The notes: a model not told the origin generated them from the letters alone. DNA of 64,000 bases from Streptomyces sp. NBC_00353 (GCF_036108815.1 NZ_CP107985.1:4340001-4404000); one strand, 5' to 3'. Positions 25,833 through 34,948 are shown, counted from the stretch's first letter. Numbers and translations: made by a program.

Positions 25833-27149
25833 TCAGTTCATCTGTGGTGCGTGGGGGCCGGCTGCGAGAGCGGCCACCGGAAGTTCCAGACGTACTTCCG
25901 TACCCTTGGCCGCCTTGCCTTTGCCGATGCGGATACGGGCTCCGATGGACGCGGCACGTTCGACCATGCCGACGAGGCCGAAGTGGCCGGCGCGCTTGAG
26001 GTCGTCGAGCGTCGTGCCCGGGGGCAGCCCGCGCCCGTCGTCGTACACGCTGACGCGCAGGACATCGCCCTTCACACCGGCCAGCACGATGAGATAGGTC
26101 GGGTGGGCGTGGCGATGGGCGTTCTCCATCGCTTCGGAGGCGACGGTGAGCAGCTGGCGGGCGACCACCTGCGGCACGAGCGGGACCGGGGCCTCGTTGA
26201 GCATCCGGAAGGTGGCCGTGAGCCCACGGCGACGGGTGAAGTCGTCGGCTCTGGCGCGGAGTTCGGAGACGACGTCCACACCTCCGTCGAGTCCGGAGTC
26301 GCGGCGCAGGTCGGAGAGCAGTTCCCGCGACTCCGCCGCTGCCCGGCGGGCGGAGCGTGCGACCAGTTCGGCCTGGTGCTTGACGGTGAGCGGGTCCATC
26401 CGGTCGGAGGAGCTGGCCAGGCCGTCGGCGGCCAGCGCCAGGCCGTGCAGGGTCTTGGCCACCGAATCGTGCATCTCGCGGGCGAGCCGGGTGCGCTCGC
26501 CCTCCACGGCCTCGTTCACGGCCAGCCGGGCCCTGGTCTCGGTGAGGGCCTGGCTGGCTGTGCCGAACCGGAGAAGGAGATTGCGAAGGGTGACTCCGAC
26601 GGCGCCCGCGATCACGCAGAAGCCGGGCAGGAGCAGCGCGGTGGCGTCGCCGGCCTGCAGCCTCGAGTCGGTCCCGTACACGCCGAAGACGATCAGTGTC
26701 TGGAGCGCCGCGAAGACCGCCGCGCCCCGCCAGCCGTAGACGAGTCCCGCCAGCAGCGGGGTGCACACGGTGACATAGGCGAGCGTGGACTCGGGCGTCG
26801 CGGTGATCAGCAGCAGGGCTCCGAACAGTGCGTCGATGCCCAGCAGCCAGGGGTGGCGCAGGAGAACGGGCCCGAAGCGTTCCCAGTCCCGGAAGAGGAC
26901 GTACGAGCCCATGAAGGTGACGAGGACGGCCGAGCCGATCAGCCAGGTGGCCGCGCCCGACGCCGTGTGATCGATCGCGAACGGAGTGGCTATGGCGATC
27001 ATCGCAAGCCGGAAGCCGAAGACCTGGCGGCACATGGCCTGGAGCGCGTTGAGCTGGATCGCGAACGCCGGGCGCGCCCCGGGGTCGGCCATCGCCTGAC
27101 GCACCTCGGCGGTCAGTCCGAGTTGTGAACTGCCGAGCTGGAACGACAT
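25833..27149 (-). CDS. NarX-type sensor histidine kinase of the Tad locus
   Basis: A 438-residue kinase. Five or six hydrophobic helices (about 45-190) form the sensor part, followed by a HisKA_3 dimerisation domain with His227 in REMHDSVAKTLHGL and a HATPase (about 325-430) showing the N-box (SEAMENAHRHAHP), G1 (YDDGRGLPPG) and G2 (HFGLVGMVERA). It should autophosphorylate and transfer phosphate to the response regulator encoded next. There is no extracellular domain of any size, so it likely senses the membrane or a partner. It is placed between tadC and flp. Confidence 0.9.
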   Translation of the reverse strand: MSFQLGSSQLGLTAEVRQAMADPGARPAFAIQLNALQAMCRQVFGFRLAMIAIATPFAIDHTASGAATWLIGSAVLVTFMGSYVLFRDWERFGPVLLRHPWLLGIDALFGALLLITATPESTLAYVTVCTPLLAGLVYGWRGAAVFAALQTLIVFGVYGTDSRLQAGDATALLLPGFCVIAGAVGVTLRNLLLRFGTASQALTETRARLAVNEAVEGERTRLAREMHDSVAKTLHGLALAADGLASSSDRMDPLTVKHQAELVARSARRAAAESRELLSDLRRDSGLDGGVDVVSELRARADDFTRRRGLTATFRMLNEAPVPLVPQVVARQLLTVASEAMENAHRHAHPTYLIVLAGVKGDVLRVSVYDDGRGLPPGTTLDDLKRAGHFGLVGMVERAASIGARIRIGKGKAAKGTEVRLELPVAALAAGPHAPQMN

Positions 27150-27200
27150 GAGCCTGTCACCTCCCCCTGGTCATCGTGCTCAAGATCCCCGTCATGCATG

Positions 27201-28088
27201 TCATCCGCCCGTGAGGAAGCTGAAGTCGACGTCGGCTCCGTAGACGAAGCCGACCGTCAGCAGGACCAGGGTTCCCGGGAGCAGGAAGGTCGTGACCGCG
27301 AAGGTGGCCTTCGGAACGGCCCTGGCGGCCTTCCGGCGGGCGTTCTGGGCATCCGTACGCCGCATGTCGTTGGCGATCTGGATCAGTGTGTCGACGATCG
27401 GGGCGCCCAGCTCCTCGCCCTGCTGGAGCGTGGTCACGAACATCGCGACCTGTTCCGAGTCGTTGCGCTTGCGCAGCTCCTCGAAGGCCTGGCGACGACT
27501 GACACCCATGTCCATCTGACGCAGGGTGATACGGAGTTCGTCGGCCCACGGGCCCTCGTACTTGTCGGCGACGCGCCCCAGTGCCTGGCGGAAGCCGAGG
27601 CCCGCCGAGACGACGACCGCCAGCACGTCGAGGAAGTCGGGGAGCGTCCGCTCGATGTGGTCCTTGCGGACCCGGACCGCCGACCAGATGCCGACCTCCA
27701 CCCAGAACAGACCGAAGCCGATCAGCAGAAGGGAGAGGAAGAGCTGGCCGCGCAGGATCATCGAGAAGGCGCCGAGCAGGCCGAGGACACCGTAGACGAA
27801 GCGGCGGGCGGCGTAGCGGTCGATGGTCAGACCACCGGGGTTGCCCGCCATGTCGATCTGGCGGCGCTTCTTGTTGACGGCCTTGGGGCCCATCATCCTC
27901 AGCACCATGGGGGCCCAGCGCATGCCGAGCCGGTCGATGCCGGAACCCACCGCGCCGGTGCGGGTGGCGCCGACCTCCAGGGCGATGGCGAGGTCGCCGG
28001 GGAGTTTGGCGTCGGCCCGGTACATCCGGATGCCGGCGATGGCTCCGAACACCGCGAGACCCACGACGAGCGCAAGCAACAGGTCCAT
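27201..28088 (-). CDS. tadC: TadC-like type II/IV secretion system F-domain membrane protein
   Basis: A 295-residue inner-membrane platform protein with an N-terminal helix, a basic cytoplasmic loop, two central helices (about 95-135), a T2SSF domain (about 150-275; LPDFLDVLAVVVSAGLGF, GEELGAPIVDTLIQIANDMR) and a C-terminal helix. TadC works with TadB to couple the TadA ATPase to pilin assembly. ATG 28088 is preceded by GGGGAGGAG. It is 14 bases downstream of tadB. Confidence 0.9.
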   Translation of the reverse strand: MDLLLALVVGLAVFGAIAGIRMYRADAKLPGDLAIALEVGATRTGAVGSGIDRLGMRWAPMVLRMMGPKAVNKKRRQIDMAGNPGGLTIDRYAARRFVYGVLGLLGAFSMILRGQLFLSLLLIGFGLFWVEVGIWSAVRVRKDHIERTLPDFLDVLAVVVSAGLGFRQALGRVADKYEGPWADELRITLRQMDMGVSRRQAFEELRKRNDSEQVAMFVTTLQQGEELGAPIVDTLIQIANDMRRTDAQNARRKAARAVPKATFAVTTFLLPGTLVLLTVGFVYGADVDFSFLTGG

Positions 28089-28102
28089 GTCAGCTCCTCC
28101 CC

Positions 28103-29041
28103 TCAGACGTCGATACGGGACATGCGTCGGATCACGATGAATCCGATCGTGTACAGGACGAGGGAGACGATCACGGCGACCTGGCCGATGAGGGCTCCGG
28201 TCATCCGGTCGAGTGCGCCCGGCATCACCGCGTTCATCAGGAGCATCGCGCCGAAGCCGAAGACCGGGACGGCGTAGGCCGTCACGGTCACCTGTGACAG
28301 CTGCGTCTTCACCTCACGGCGGGTCTCCTTGCGCTCCTCCAGCGTCTCCGTGAGGTTGCGCAGCGAGCTGACGACCGTACCGCCGGCCCGGTTGGACAGG
28401 ACCAGGGTCGTCACCAGAACGACGAGCTCGCGCGACGGCAGCCGGTCGGTCAGCTCGCTCATCGCGTCGTCGAGCGATTCGCCGACGGCGAGGCGGCGGG
28501 CGACGCGGGCCAGTTCCTCCCCGGCCGGGTCCTCCATCTCGTCCGCCGCCATGCTGATGGCGGTACGCAGGGCGAGGCCGGCCTGGGTGGCGTTGGCGAG
28601 GATGCGGGAGAGCTCGGGAAGCTGGTTGATGAAGCGTTCGGTGCGCTTGGTCCGCTGCCAGTTCAGGAAGGCATTGGTGCCCCAGAGGCCGATGAGCGCC
28701 GCGACCGGGCCGAAGAAGCTGGCGAGGATCGACGAGGCGGCCATCCAGAGTCCGGCCATGGCGACGAGCGCGTAGACGAAGAACTCGCCCGGGGTGATCT
28801 CCAGGCCCGTGGCGGCGAGCTTCAGCTCCAGCTTGCGGCCCAGGCCCGTCTTGCGCAGCCTGCGGTCGACGCCCTGGAAGCGGCGGTGTCGCCCGGCTGC
28901 CGGGATCTGGCCGGTGTGCGACAGCCGGTCGACGAGGGCGTCCCGGTCGGCCTTCCCGCCGGAGTAGGCGTGCAGGCCCATGACGCCTGTCACGCCGAAG
29001 AGCAGTGTGACGCCGATCGTGAGCAGAGGGAGATTGTTCAT
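28103..29041 (-). CDS. tadB: TadB-like type II/IV secretion system F-domain membrane protein
   Basis: A 312-residue membrane platform protein: N-terminal helix (about 6-25), cytoplasmic region, two helices (about 90-130), T2SSF domain (about 145-270; LPELSRILANATQAGLALRT, LSNRAGGTVVSSLRNLTETL) and two C-terminal helices. With TadC it forms the inner-membrane platform for Flp pilus assembly. The start ATG 29041 is ten bases after the tadA stop; longer upstream frames are only extension. Confidence 0.9.
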   Translation of the reverse strand: MNNLPLLTIGVTLLFGVTGVMGLHAYSGGKADRDALVDRLSHTGQIPAAGRHRRFQGVDRRLRKTGLGRKLELKLAATGLEITPGEFFVYALVAMAGLWMAASSILASFFGPVAALIGLWGTNAFLNWQRTKRTERFINQLPELSRILANATQAGLALRTAISMAADEMEDPAGEELARVARRLAVGESLDDAMSELTDRLPSRELVVLVTTLVLSNRAGGTVVSSLRNLTETLEERKETRREVKTQLSQVTVTAYAVPVFGFGAMLLMNAVMPGALDRMTGALIGQVAVIVSLVLYTIGFIVIRRMSRIDV

Positions 29042-29051
29042 GGCGCGGTAC

Positions 29052-30389
29052 CTACTTGGCCTCTCGGGTGGCGAGCTGTTCGTCGGACGCGGCGACTCCG
29101 AAGGCCTGCGGGATGGGCTGGCTGGCCATGTAGAGACGGTCGGCGATCTTGCGCGGGAGCGGGAGGTACTGGAACTGGCCGTGGATCCGCCCGTCGGCGG
29201 CCATCGGCTGGGCGTTGAACCGGGCGACGGACACGATCCGGTAGGCGTCGCGGCCGTGCGAGTCGAGGACGGCGATCTCGGTGACCTTGCGGGAGCCGTC
29301 GGCGTGCCGGGTGAGCTGGACGATGACGTCGACCGCGCTGTTGATCTGGTCGTGCAGCGCCTCGAACGGGATCTTGATCTCCGACATCGAGGCGAGGGTC
29401 TGCAGACGCATGAGCGCGTCCTCGGCGTTGTTGGCGTGGACGGTGGCGAGCGAGCCGTCGTGACCCGTCGACATCGCCTGGAGCATGTCGAGCGATTCGC
29501 CGCCACGGACCTCACCGACGACGATCCGGTCGGGCCGCATACGCAGGGAGTTACGAACCAGGTCACGGATGGTGATCTGGCCCTTCCCCTCGACGTTCGC
29601 CGGGCGGGACTCCAGCCGGATCACATGGCTCTGCTGGAGCTGGAGTTCGGCGGAGTCCTCGATGGTGACGATGCGCTCGTTGTTCGGGATCAGACCGGAG
29701 AGTGCGTTGAGGAGCGTCGTCTTACCCGTACCGGTGGCACCGGAGACGATGATGTTGAGCTTGGCCTGGACGAGCCCGGACAGCAGGATCAGCATCTGCT
29801 CGTCGAGCGAGCCGACGTTGATCATCTCCTGGAGCGTGAACGCACGCGGGAACCGTCGGATGGTGAGCGTCGCGCCGGTCAGGGAGAGCGGCGGGATGAT
29901 CACGTTGACACGCTCACCGCTGGGCAGACGCGCGTCGACCATCGGATTCTGCTCGTCCACCCGGCGGTTGACGGTCGACACGATGCGCTCGATGGTCTGC
30001 ATCAGCTGCTCGTGCGAACCGAACCGCATCGGGAGCTGCTCGACCTTGCCGCTGCGCTCCACGAAGATCTGGTCCGGTCCGTTCACCATGATTTCGGTGA
30101 TGGACGCGTCCTCGAGGAGCGGTTCCAGGATGCCGAGGCCGAGGGCCTCGTCGACGACGCGGCGGATCAGCTGGGTGCGTTCGACGGTCGAGAGGACCGG
30201 GCCCTCACGGCTGATGATGTGGCTGAGTACGCGCTCCAGGCGGGCCCGCCGGTCGGCGGCGGCCAGCGAGGACATCTCCGCGAGGTCGATCTCCTCGAGC
30301 AGCTTGGCGCGGTAGGTGGCCACCATGTGGCTGTCCTCCCGCCCCCCGCTGTTCTTCTCGGGGGCGGTGATGCGGGCCCGCAGGCTCAT
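29052..30389 (-). CDS. tadA: TadA/CpaF-family pilus assembly ATPase
   Basis: A 445-residue hexameric secretion ATPase. The N-terminal domain (about 30-195) contains ASITEIMVNGPDQIFVE and LPSGERVNVIIPPLSL. The C-terminal ATPase domain has Walker A GATGTGKTT, the Asp box and Walker B region (IVTIEDSAELQL, RIVVGEVRGGE) and the His box (TGHDGSLATVHANN). It powers both extension and, in many Tad systems, retraction of Flp pili. All catalytic motifs are intact, so the machine should work. ATG 30389 follows GGGAG. Confidence 0.95.
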   Translation of the reverse strand: MSLRARITAPEKNSGGREDSHMVATYRAKLLEEIDLAEMSSLAAADRRARLERVLSHIISREGPVLSTVERTQLIRRVVDEALGLGILEPLLEDASITEIMVNGPDQIFVERSGKVEQLPMRFGSHEQLMQTIERIVSTVNRRVDEQNPMVDARLPSGERVNVIIPPLSLTGATLTIRRFPRAFTLQEMINVGSLDEQMLILLSGLVQAKLNIIVSGATGTGKTTLLNALSGLIPNNERIVTIEDSAELQLQQSHVIRLESRPANVEGKGQITIRDLVRNSLRMRPDRIVVGEVRGGESLDMLQAMSTGHDGSLATVHANNAEDALMRLQTLASMSEIKIPFEALHDQINSAVDVIVQLTRHADGSRKVTEIAVLDSHGRDAYRIVSVARFNAQPMAADGRIHGQFQYLPLPRKIADRLYMASQPIPQAFGVAASDEQLATREAK

Positions 30390-30449
30390 TCCGTAACTCC
30401 CTTGATCCGACGTGCAGATGGTGCTCCGGCCGCGCGATGCGGGGCTCGG

Positions 30450-30818
30450 TCACTCCCGGGGGAAGGTGGAGCTTCGCTCGGCGTAGCCCCAGCTGAGTCC
30501 AGGGACGACGGAGGGGATCTTGACGCGCGCGGTGTACGTCACCTCGTCGATGCCGTAGCTCGGGGTGAAGAGTGAGTCGTCGGCGAGCCAGTCGCTCATC
30601 GCCTCCCGGCCCGCCAGTTCGGGAAGCGTCAGCGGCATGTCGTGGCTGGCCGTACGGGCCGCCGCGCGGGCGCCCGTGCCGGCCTGGTTGGCCGTGTACG
30701 CGGCCACGCCCAGCTGGATCGCCAGGAGACCCACCAGGAGCAGCAGCGGGATGAAGCCCATGTACTCGATGGCCACCTGGCCGCGGTCGCGTCGGGATGT
30801 GCCTGTGCGCTCGCTCAT
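30450..30818 (-). CDS. TadE-like pseudopilin
   Basis: A 122-residue minor pilin-like protein with a prepilin motif G13|QVAIEY (Glu18), one hydrophobic helix (about 20-42) and the TadE signature of small residues (NQAGTGARAAARTA), then a short extracellular domain ending in SSTFPRE. TadE/TadF pseudopilins are processed like Flp and are needed for assembly. It lies three bases downstream of the other tadE gene. Confidence 0.85.
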   Translation of the reverse strand: MSERTGTSRRDRGQVAIEYMGFIPLLLLVGLLAIQLGVAAYTANQAGTGARAAARTASHDMPLTLPELAGREAMSDWLADDSLFTPSYGIDEVTYTARVKIPSVVPGLSWGYAERSSTFPRE

Positions 30819-30821
30819 CGG

Positions 30822-31244
30822 TCAGCCCTCCGTCGGCGACGCGGCTTCGCCGGTGATCGTCATCGGCCAGTTGAGTACGCCGGGCACCAGGACCGGCACC
30901 TTCAGGCTGACCTCGGCCTTGTACAGAGTGGGCGTCGCCCGGCAGTGCGTTCTCGACTTGCTCTCCCAGGCGTCCGGCAGGTCCTCCCGGGCCGCGCGCT
31001 TGCAGGCCAGCGTCGGAAGGTACTCCGCCCCGGTACCCGCCCGGGCGGCCTCGTCGGCCGCGTTCGACGCCAGGCTGAACGTGTAGCCGATCAGCGCGCA
31101 CTGCCAGAGCGCGATCAGTAACAGGATGATCAGCGGCGTGACGCCCACGAACTCGATGGCGGTCTGGCCGCGATCCCGCCCACGGAAGGAATCACCGTCA
31201 CGCCTCCTCCGTATCCTCAGGCCTCTCATCTCGGTGGCTGCCAT
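30822..31244 (-). CDS. TadE-like pseudopilin
   Basis: A 140-residue TadE-family protein: basic N-terminus, prepilin motif G26|QTAIEF (Glu31, with Phe instead of Tyr), hydrophobic helix (about 33-55), Ala-rich stretch (NAADEAARAGTGAE) and an extracellular domain with two Cys (about 82 and 103). It is the first of two tandem tadE-like genes and starts three bases after tadZ ends, consistent with one operon. Confidence 0.85.
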   Translation of the reverse strand: MAATEMRGLRIRRRRDGDSFRGRDRGQTAIEFVGVTPLIILLLIALWQCALIGYTFSLASNAADEAARAGTGAEYLPTLACKRAAREDLPDAWESKSRTHCRATPTLYKAEVSLKVPVLVPGVLNWPMTITGEAASPTEG

Positions 31245-31247
31245 CGG

Positions 31248-32549
31248 TCAACGTGTCCCCTCGGTCGTCCCACGGCCCCCGGAGTCACCGTCGCGCCGTC
31301 TGCGCGGGCGCCCGATGGAGCCTCGGTCGTTCTTGAACTTTCCGGAGTTCTTCCCGCCGCTCCTGTCTGCGCCGGCGGGGAGCTTGACGATCCCCAGTTC
31401 TCCGGCCAGGCCCCAGAGCGCCTGCTTCACCGTGCTCTTGGCGTCGAGTTCGTGCATCCGGCCCGCGTCGACGGCGCCCTGGAGTTCCTTGAAGTTCGCG
31501 GGAATCGCCGTGTTCGCCATCCGGGTCCCGGTGATCTTCTCGATCAGCGGCGGCTGGATCTCGGTGTTGCGGATGAACCGGTTGACGAGCGTGAGCGTCT
31601 CCTCCGCCTTACGGATCTGGAGCCGCTCCCACATCCGTACGGTGCGCTTCGCGCCGCGCACCGCGATCACGTCCGGGGTGGTGACCAGAACCGCCGTGTC
31701 GGCCATTTCGATGGCTGCCGCGCCGGCTCCCTGGAGCTGGCTGCCGCAGTCGATGACCACCACCTCGTACCGCGAACGCAGGGCGCTGACGATCTGGCGG
31801 GCCGACCGGTCGCTGACCTCCTCGCCGCGCTCGCCCTCGCCCGGCGCCAGCAGCAGGGCGAGCCCGCTGCTGTGGCTGAACACGGCGTCGGACAGGACGC
31901 GGGGCGATATGTCGGCGATCGCGGCCAGGTCGACGATGGAGCGCCGGAACTGCACGTCGAGGTACGAGGCGATGTCGCCGGACTGGAGGTCCATGTCGAC
32001 CAGCGCGACGGTCTGCCCCGACGCCTGTGACGCCAGGGCGAGCTGGACCGCCGTGACGGTCGCCCCCACACCGCCCTTGGCACCGCTGACGGTGATCACG
32101 GTGCCACCGGGCCCGGTGAAGACGTCACCTCCGGAGCCCAGGTGGCGGCGGACCCCGACCGACCACTGGGCGGCGGACTGGACCCGGTTGGCGAGTTCCT
32201 CGTAACTCACCGGCAGGGTGACCAGGCCACGGGCGCCCGACTCCATCGCCGCGGAGAACAGCCCGGGGCTGGCATCCGCGGTGATCAGCACGACCCCGAT
32301 GGCGGGGAAGCGCAGGGAGACCTCCCGGATCAGCTCCAGAGCCGGCACCGGACCGATCCGCTCATGGACCAGCACGACCTCGGGCAGCTCGTCGATCGAC
32401 TCGCCCGCGAGGCGGGCGAGGGTGTCGATGAGCTGGGTCGAGTCGCCGACCGGTGCGGCCGGCTCTGCGTCGGGCAGCTGGCTGAGCAGGGTGGTGACGG
32501 ATCTGGCCGCGTCGGGGTCCCCGACGGCCGGGAGGATCCTTGTGGTCAT
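31248..32549 (-). CDS. tadZ: TadZ/CpaE-family MinD-like localisation ATPase
   Basis: A 433-residue protein with an N-terminal receiver-like domain (about 1-135, without the full set of phosphorylation acids) and a C-terminal ParA/MinD ATPase (about 148-395) with the deviant Walker A KGGVGAT (158-164), DMDLQSGD and VVVIDCGSQ motifs. The tail is basic and Gly/Arg-rich (about 400-433). TadZ places the Tad machine in the cell. It begins seven bases after cpaB ends. Confidence 0.9.
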   Translation of the reverse strand: MTTRILPAVGDPDAARSVTTLLSQLPDAEPAAPVGDSTQLIDTLARLAGESIDELPEVVLVHERIGPVPALELIREVSLRFPAIGVVLITADASPGLFSAAMESGARGLVTLPVSYEELANRVQSAAQWSVGVRRHLGSGGDVFTGPGGTVITVSGAKGGVGATVTAVQLALASQASGQTVALVDMDLQSGDIASYLDVQFRRSIVDLAAIADISPRVLSDAVFSHSSGLALLLAPGEGERGEEVSDRSARQIVSALRSRYEVVVIDCGSQLQGAGAAAIEMADTAVLVTTPDVIAVRGAKRTVRMWERLQIRKAEETLTLVNRFIRNTEIQPPLIEKITGTRMANTAIPANFKELQGAVDAGRMHELDAKSTVKQALWGLAGELGIVKLPAGADRSGGKNSGKFKNDRGSIGRPRRRRDGDSGGRGTTEGTR

Positions 32550-32556
32550 TCGATCC

Positions 32557-33264
32557 TCACTTGTCCTTGTCGAGCGTGTAGGTGCGGTCGCCCGGTCGGA
32601 TGGTGCTGTCGCTGCCGGAGGCCAGGAGCGCGAGGCGTACGTGCTCCGCGAAGGACTCGGCGTAGGCGATGCGCTGGGTGTCGAGCGTGTTGAGCGCGAA
32701 CGTGATGGGGACGGCCTCGGTGCCCATGTTCGACTTGGCGTCCCGGCCGGGCTCCAGGGCGGTCAGCTTGCCGACGTCCAGCACCTTGGCGTTGGAGACG
32801 ATGACCTTCGACTGGGACGGGGCGCCGTCCTGCTCGCCGGCGAACGTGGCGTAGATGTTGACCGTCGAACCGGGGGTGATCTTGCCGGCGACGCCGGTGG
32901 CGGCGTCGATCATGATGGCGATCTCCTGCTCACCGGGCTGCAGTTCGGGACTCTTCTGCATCATGTCCGACTGGAGCAGCGAGCCCTTGCGCAGTTGTGT
33001 GACGGCGATCTTTCCGTTGACCTCGGAGAGGTCGGTCACGGCGTTGGTCGACAGCCAGCGCTTCGGCATCTTGATCTTCTCGAACTGTCCGGAGGACAGC
33101 GCCGTGTAGGGGGCGATGTCGGACTTCAGCTGGTAGGCCGCCACCTCGGGGCCGACCTTCGAGTTGACGTCACTGATCACCGAGAGCACGCCGGCGAAGG
33201 CGCCGAAGGCGCACAGGACCGACAGGAGCAGGAGTATCACGCCGCGGCGCTGGCGGGAGTTCAT
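32557..33264 (-). CDS. cpaB: CpaB/RcpC-like pilus assembly protein
   Basis: A 235-residue protein with one N-terminal membrane helix (about 8-30) and an exported SAF domain (about 45-110; IAPYTALSSGQFEKI, LRKGSLLQSDMM) followed by the RcpC-type region (IAIMIDAATGVAGKITPGST, VNIYATF). In Gram-negative systems CpaB/RcpC aids the outer channel; in actinobacteria it probably helps pass the pilus through the wall. Start ATG 33264. Confidence 0.88.
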   Translation of the reverse strand: MNSRQRRGVILLLLSVLCAFGAFAGVLSVISDVNSKVGPEVAAYQLKSDIAPYTALSSGQFEKIKMPKRWLSTNAVTDLSEVNGKIAVTQLRKGSLLQSDMMQKSPELQPGEQEIAIMIDAATGVAGKITPGSTVNIYATFAGEQDGAPSQSKVIVSNAKVLDVGKLTALEPGRDAKSNMGTEAVPITFALNTLDTQRIAYAESFAEHVRLALLASGSDSTIRPGDRTYTLDKDK

Positions 33265-33418
33265 GGGCCGGACAACCTCGTTCGTATCGGATGCGTGGGG
33301 CAGCGGACAGAAGGATGCGCGGTGGCTGGGCTTACGTCGGGAAGTCGGTCGGGATTCGCGTACGGGACCGTTCCCGTACTACGTCTGCATCTACGCGTGT
33401 TGCGGAAATGCAGGGACG

Positions 33419-34303
33419 TCACGACCGTGCCTGCACGGCCGCTCCTTGGTTCAGGACACTTCCGGGGTGCATTCGGTTCTCGGGTGGAGGAAGTGGTGAG
33501 GAACAGAACCCACAACGATCTCCGATGAGTTCCATTCCGCACCAGTGACAGTTCTCGCGCCTTACGGACGCCACCAGTTGGTACAGAACGGAGATGTCCG
33601 GAAGATAGGCGGCAAATTCCACCAGTTTTCCGGTTCCCCACCAGCGGGAGGAGTCGGAAGGCAGAGTGGCCTCCTGAATGGCCTGGACCTTCCAGGCGGG
33701 AGCCAGATTCTTGTGCACCCAATCCGACTGCGACTGGCCCTTGGCGATCAGCAGATGCGTCCCGAACTCCGGCCCGGACGGCGGCTCCACGGCCGGTCCG
33801 ACCTTGACGAGCTGCGGGTTCGGCCCCGCGACCACGGCGAACTGGGAGCCGGGCACCCATGATTTGGCATGCGTCTTGAGACTGACCGGAACCCGGTCCA
33901 GCTTGGTGACCGAGTTCAGCAGGGCGCCCGCGTAGATGTAGTGCGGCAGCAGCCGGGCGGCGGAGGCGACCACTCCGGGACTGAAGTCGCAGATCGACAA
34001 CTGGCGCAGCTGTCTTACCAGTACGGCGATTCCGAGCGGCGGAAGATCCACCTTGAGCAGGGCGATGCGATCGCTCTCCAGGACCGATCTGACGGAATGC
34101 AGCCTGCGCTCGTGGGCGACCGGAAGGCCGGCCGAGTAGACGGCGACGACATAGCCGTGCTGCTCCAGCAGCACATGCATGTCGCTGATCGCCAGATCCA
34201 TCGTCTGGTCTTCCGGAGCCTGCAACAAGGCCGCCGTGGGTGTCTGCTGGTCGGTCGGTGGTAGTACAAGATCAGCACTGGTCACTGCTATTGCGGTCGG
34301 CAC
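33419..34303 (-). CDS. uncharacterised Tad-linked protein with C-terminal zinc ribbon
   Basis: A 294-residue soluble protein without signal peptide or membrane helix. I do not recognise the main alpha/beta region (about 20-255). Near the C-terminus (about 258-277) two CxxC pairs in NCHWCGMELIGDRCGFC form a likely zinc ribbon. It precedes cpaB by 155 bases on the same strand and so is probably the first gene of the tad operon. The start GTG 34303 is chosen because GGGGA lies upstream; ATG 34378 would add 25 low-complexity residues. Confidence 0.6.
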   Translation of the reverse strand: MPTAIAVTSADLVLPPTDQQTPTAALLQAPEDQTMDLAISDMHVLLEQHGYVVAVYSAGLPVAHERRLHSVRSVLESDRIALLKVDLPPLGIAVLVRQLRQLSICDFSPGVVASAARLLPHYIYAGALLNSVTKLDRVPVSLKTHAKSWVPGSQFAVVAGPNPQLVKVGPAVEPPSGPEFGTHLLIAKGQSQSDWVHKNLAPAWKVQAIQEATLPSDSSRWWGTGKLVEFAAYLPDISVLYQLVASVRRENCHWCGMELIGDRCGFCSSPLPPPENRMHPGSVLNQGAAVQARS

Positions 34304-34948
34304 GCTGGTCCCCGTTCGGCTCCGGCCACCGTCGCGCTGACGGCGGCCGCAATCGCTCCTGCTCCGTGCTTCTGCCACAGCACTTTATCCACGTCTTACC
34401 AGCCAGAGAACACCTTTCGTGGACCAGTACAGCTACATCCGGGCAACACCCTCGCGACAGGCCGGCGGCAGCCAGGTGCGAAATCGGGCGAAACAGAGAG
34501 TCGTTAACTCCTGTACCACTGCGGAGGGTTACCGAAACGCGTTCCGATTTTCGTTGGCCTGAATTCATTCGCGCACGTCAGAATGGATCTCGGCTACCGG
34601 CGTCTCATTCCGGCGGTGCGAAATCCGTCACCGTCCGGCCACCCAGGCCGCCCCCGCCCGCCGACCGCCCGACTCGCCGGTGAGAGACGCCGATCGGGTC
34701 CCGGAATGGGCGCCCGCAACGATCCGGAACCCGGCCGGCGCCCCCCTGCCGCACGCCTCACCGGAACCCGTAGTCGCCAGAGGTCTTGACAACTCGATTG
34801 GTCTGGACCAGCTTTGTCGGCCAACGGTGGCCACCGTTCTTCAACGCACCTCCACGCCCCGCACGTTCACTCCCGTGTCGCACCCCCGGCACCCGCCTGC
34901 ATCCCGATGCATCCCCGGCATCCCCAACTCCCCCACGGAGGCAAGCAA
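34304..34948. promoter_or_regulatory. divergent intergenic region between Tad locus and chitinase
   Basis: The 645 bases contain promoters for both directions. The recognisable items are TTGACA at 34786-34791 and a DasR-like palindrome at 34798-34811, both serving the chitinase. I see no gene in the remaining sequence. Confidence 0.5.
34798..34811 (+). promoter_or_regulatory. putative DasR operator (dre) of chitinase
   Basis: TGGTCTGGACCA (34799-34810) is a near-perfect match to the known DasR-responsive element core TGGTCTAGACCA, with 5-base arms TGGTC and GACCA. It sits just downstream of a TTGACA -35 element (34786-34791), in the promoter spacer, about 140 bases before the chitinase start. 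DasR represses chitin genes and is released by glucosamine-6-phosphate. Confidence 0.75.

Noticed and set aside
26146..26739. Ser/Arg-rich plus-strand frame in the kinase region
   Set aside because: Biased composition typical of the wrong frame in GC-rich DNA.
25050..27128. 692-codon plus-strand frame opposite the kinase and response regulator
   Set aside because: Antisense of two well-supported genes; translation shows no domain.
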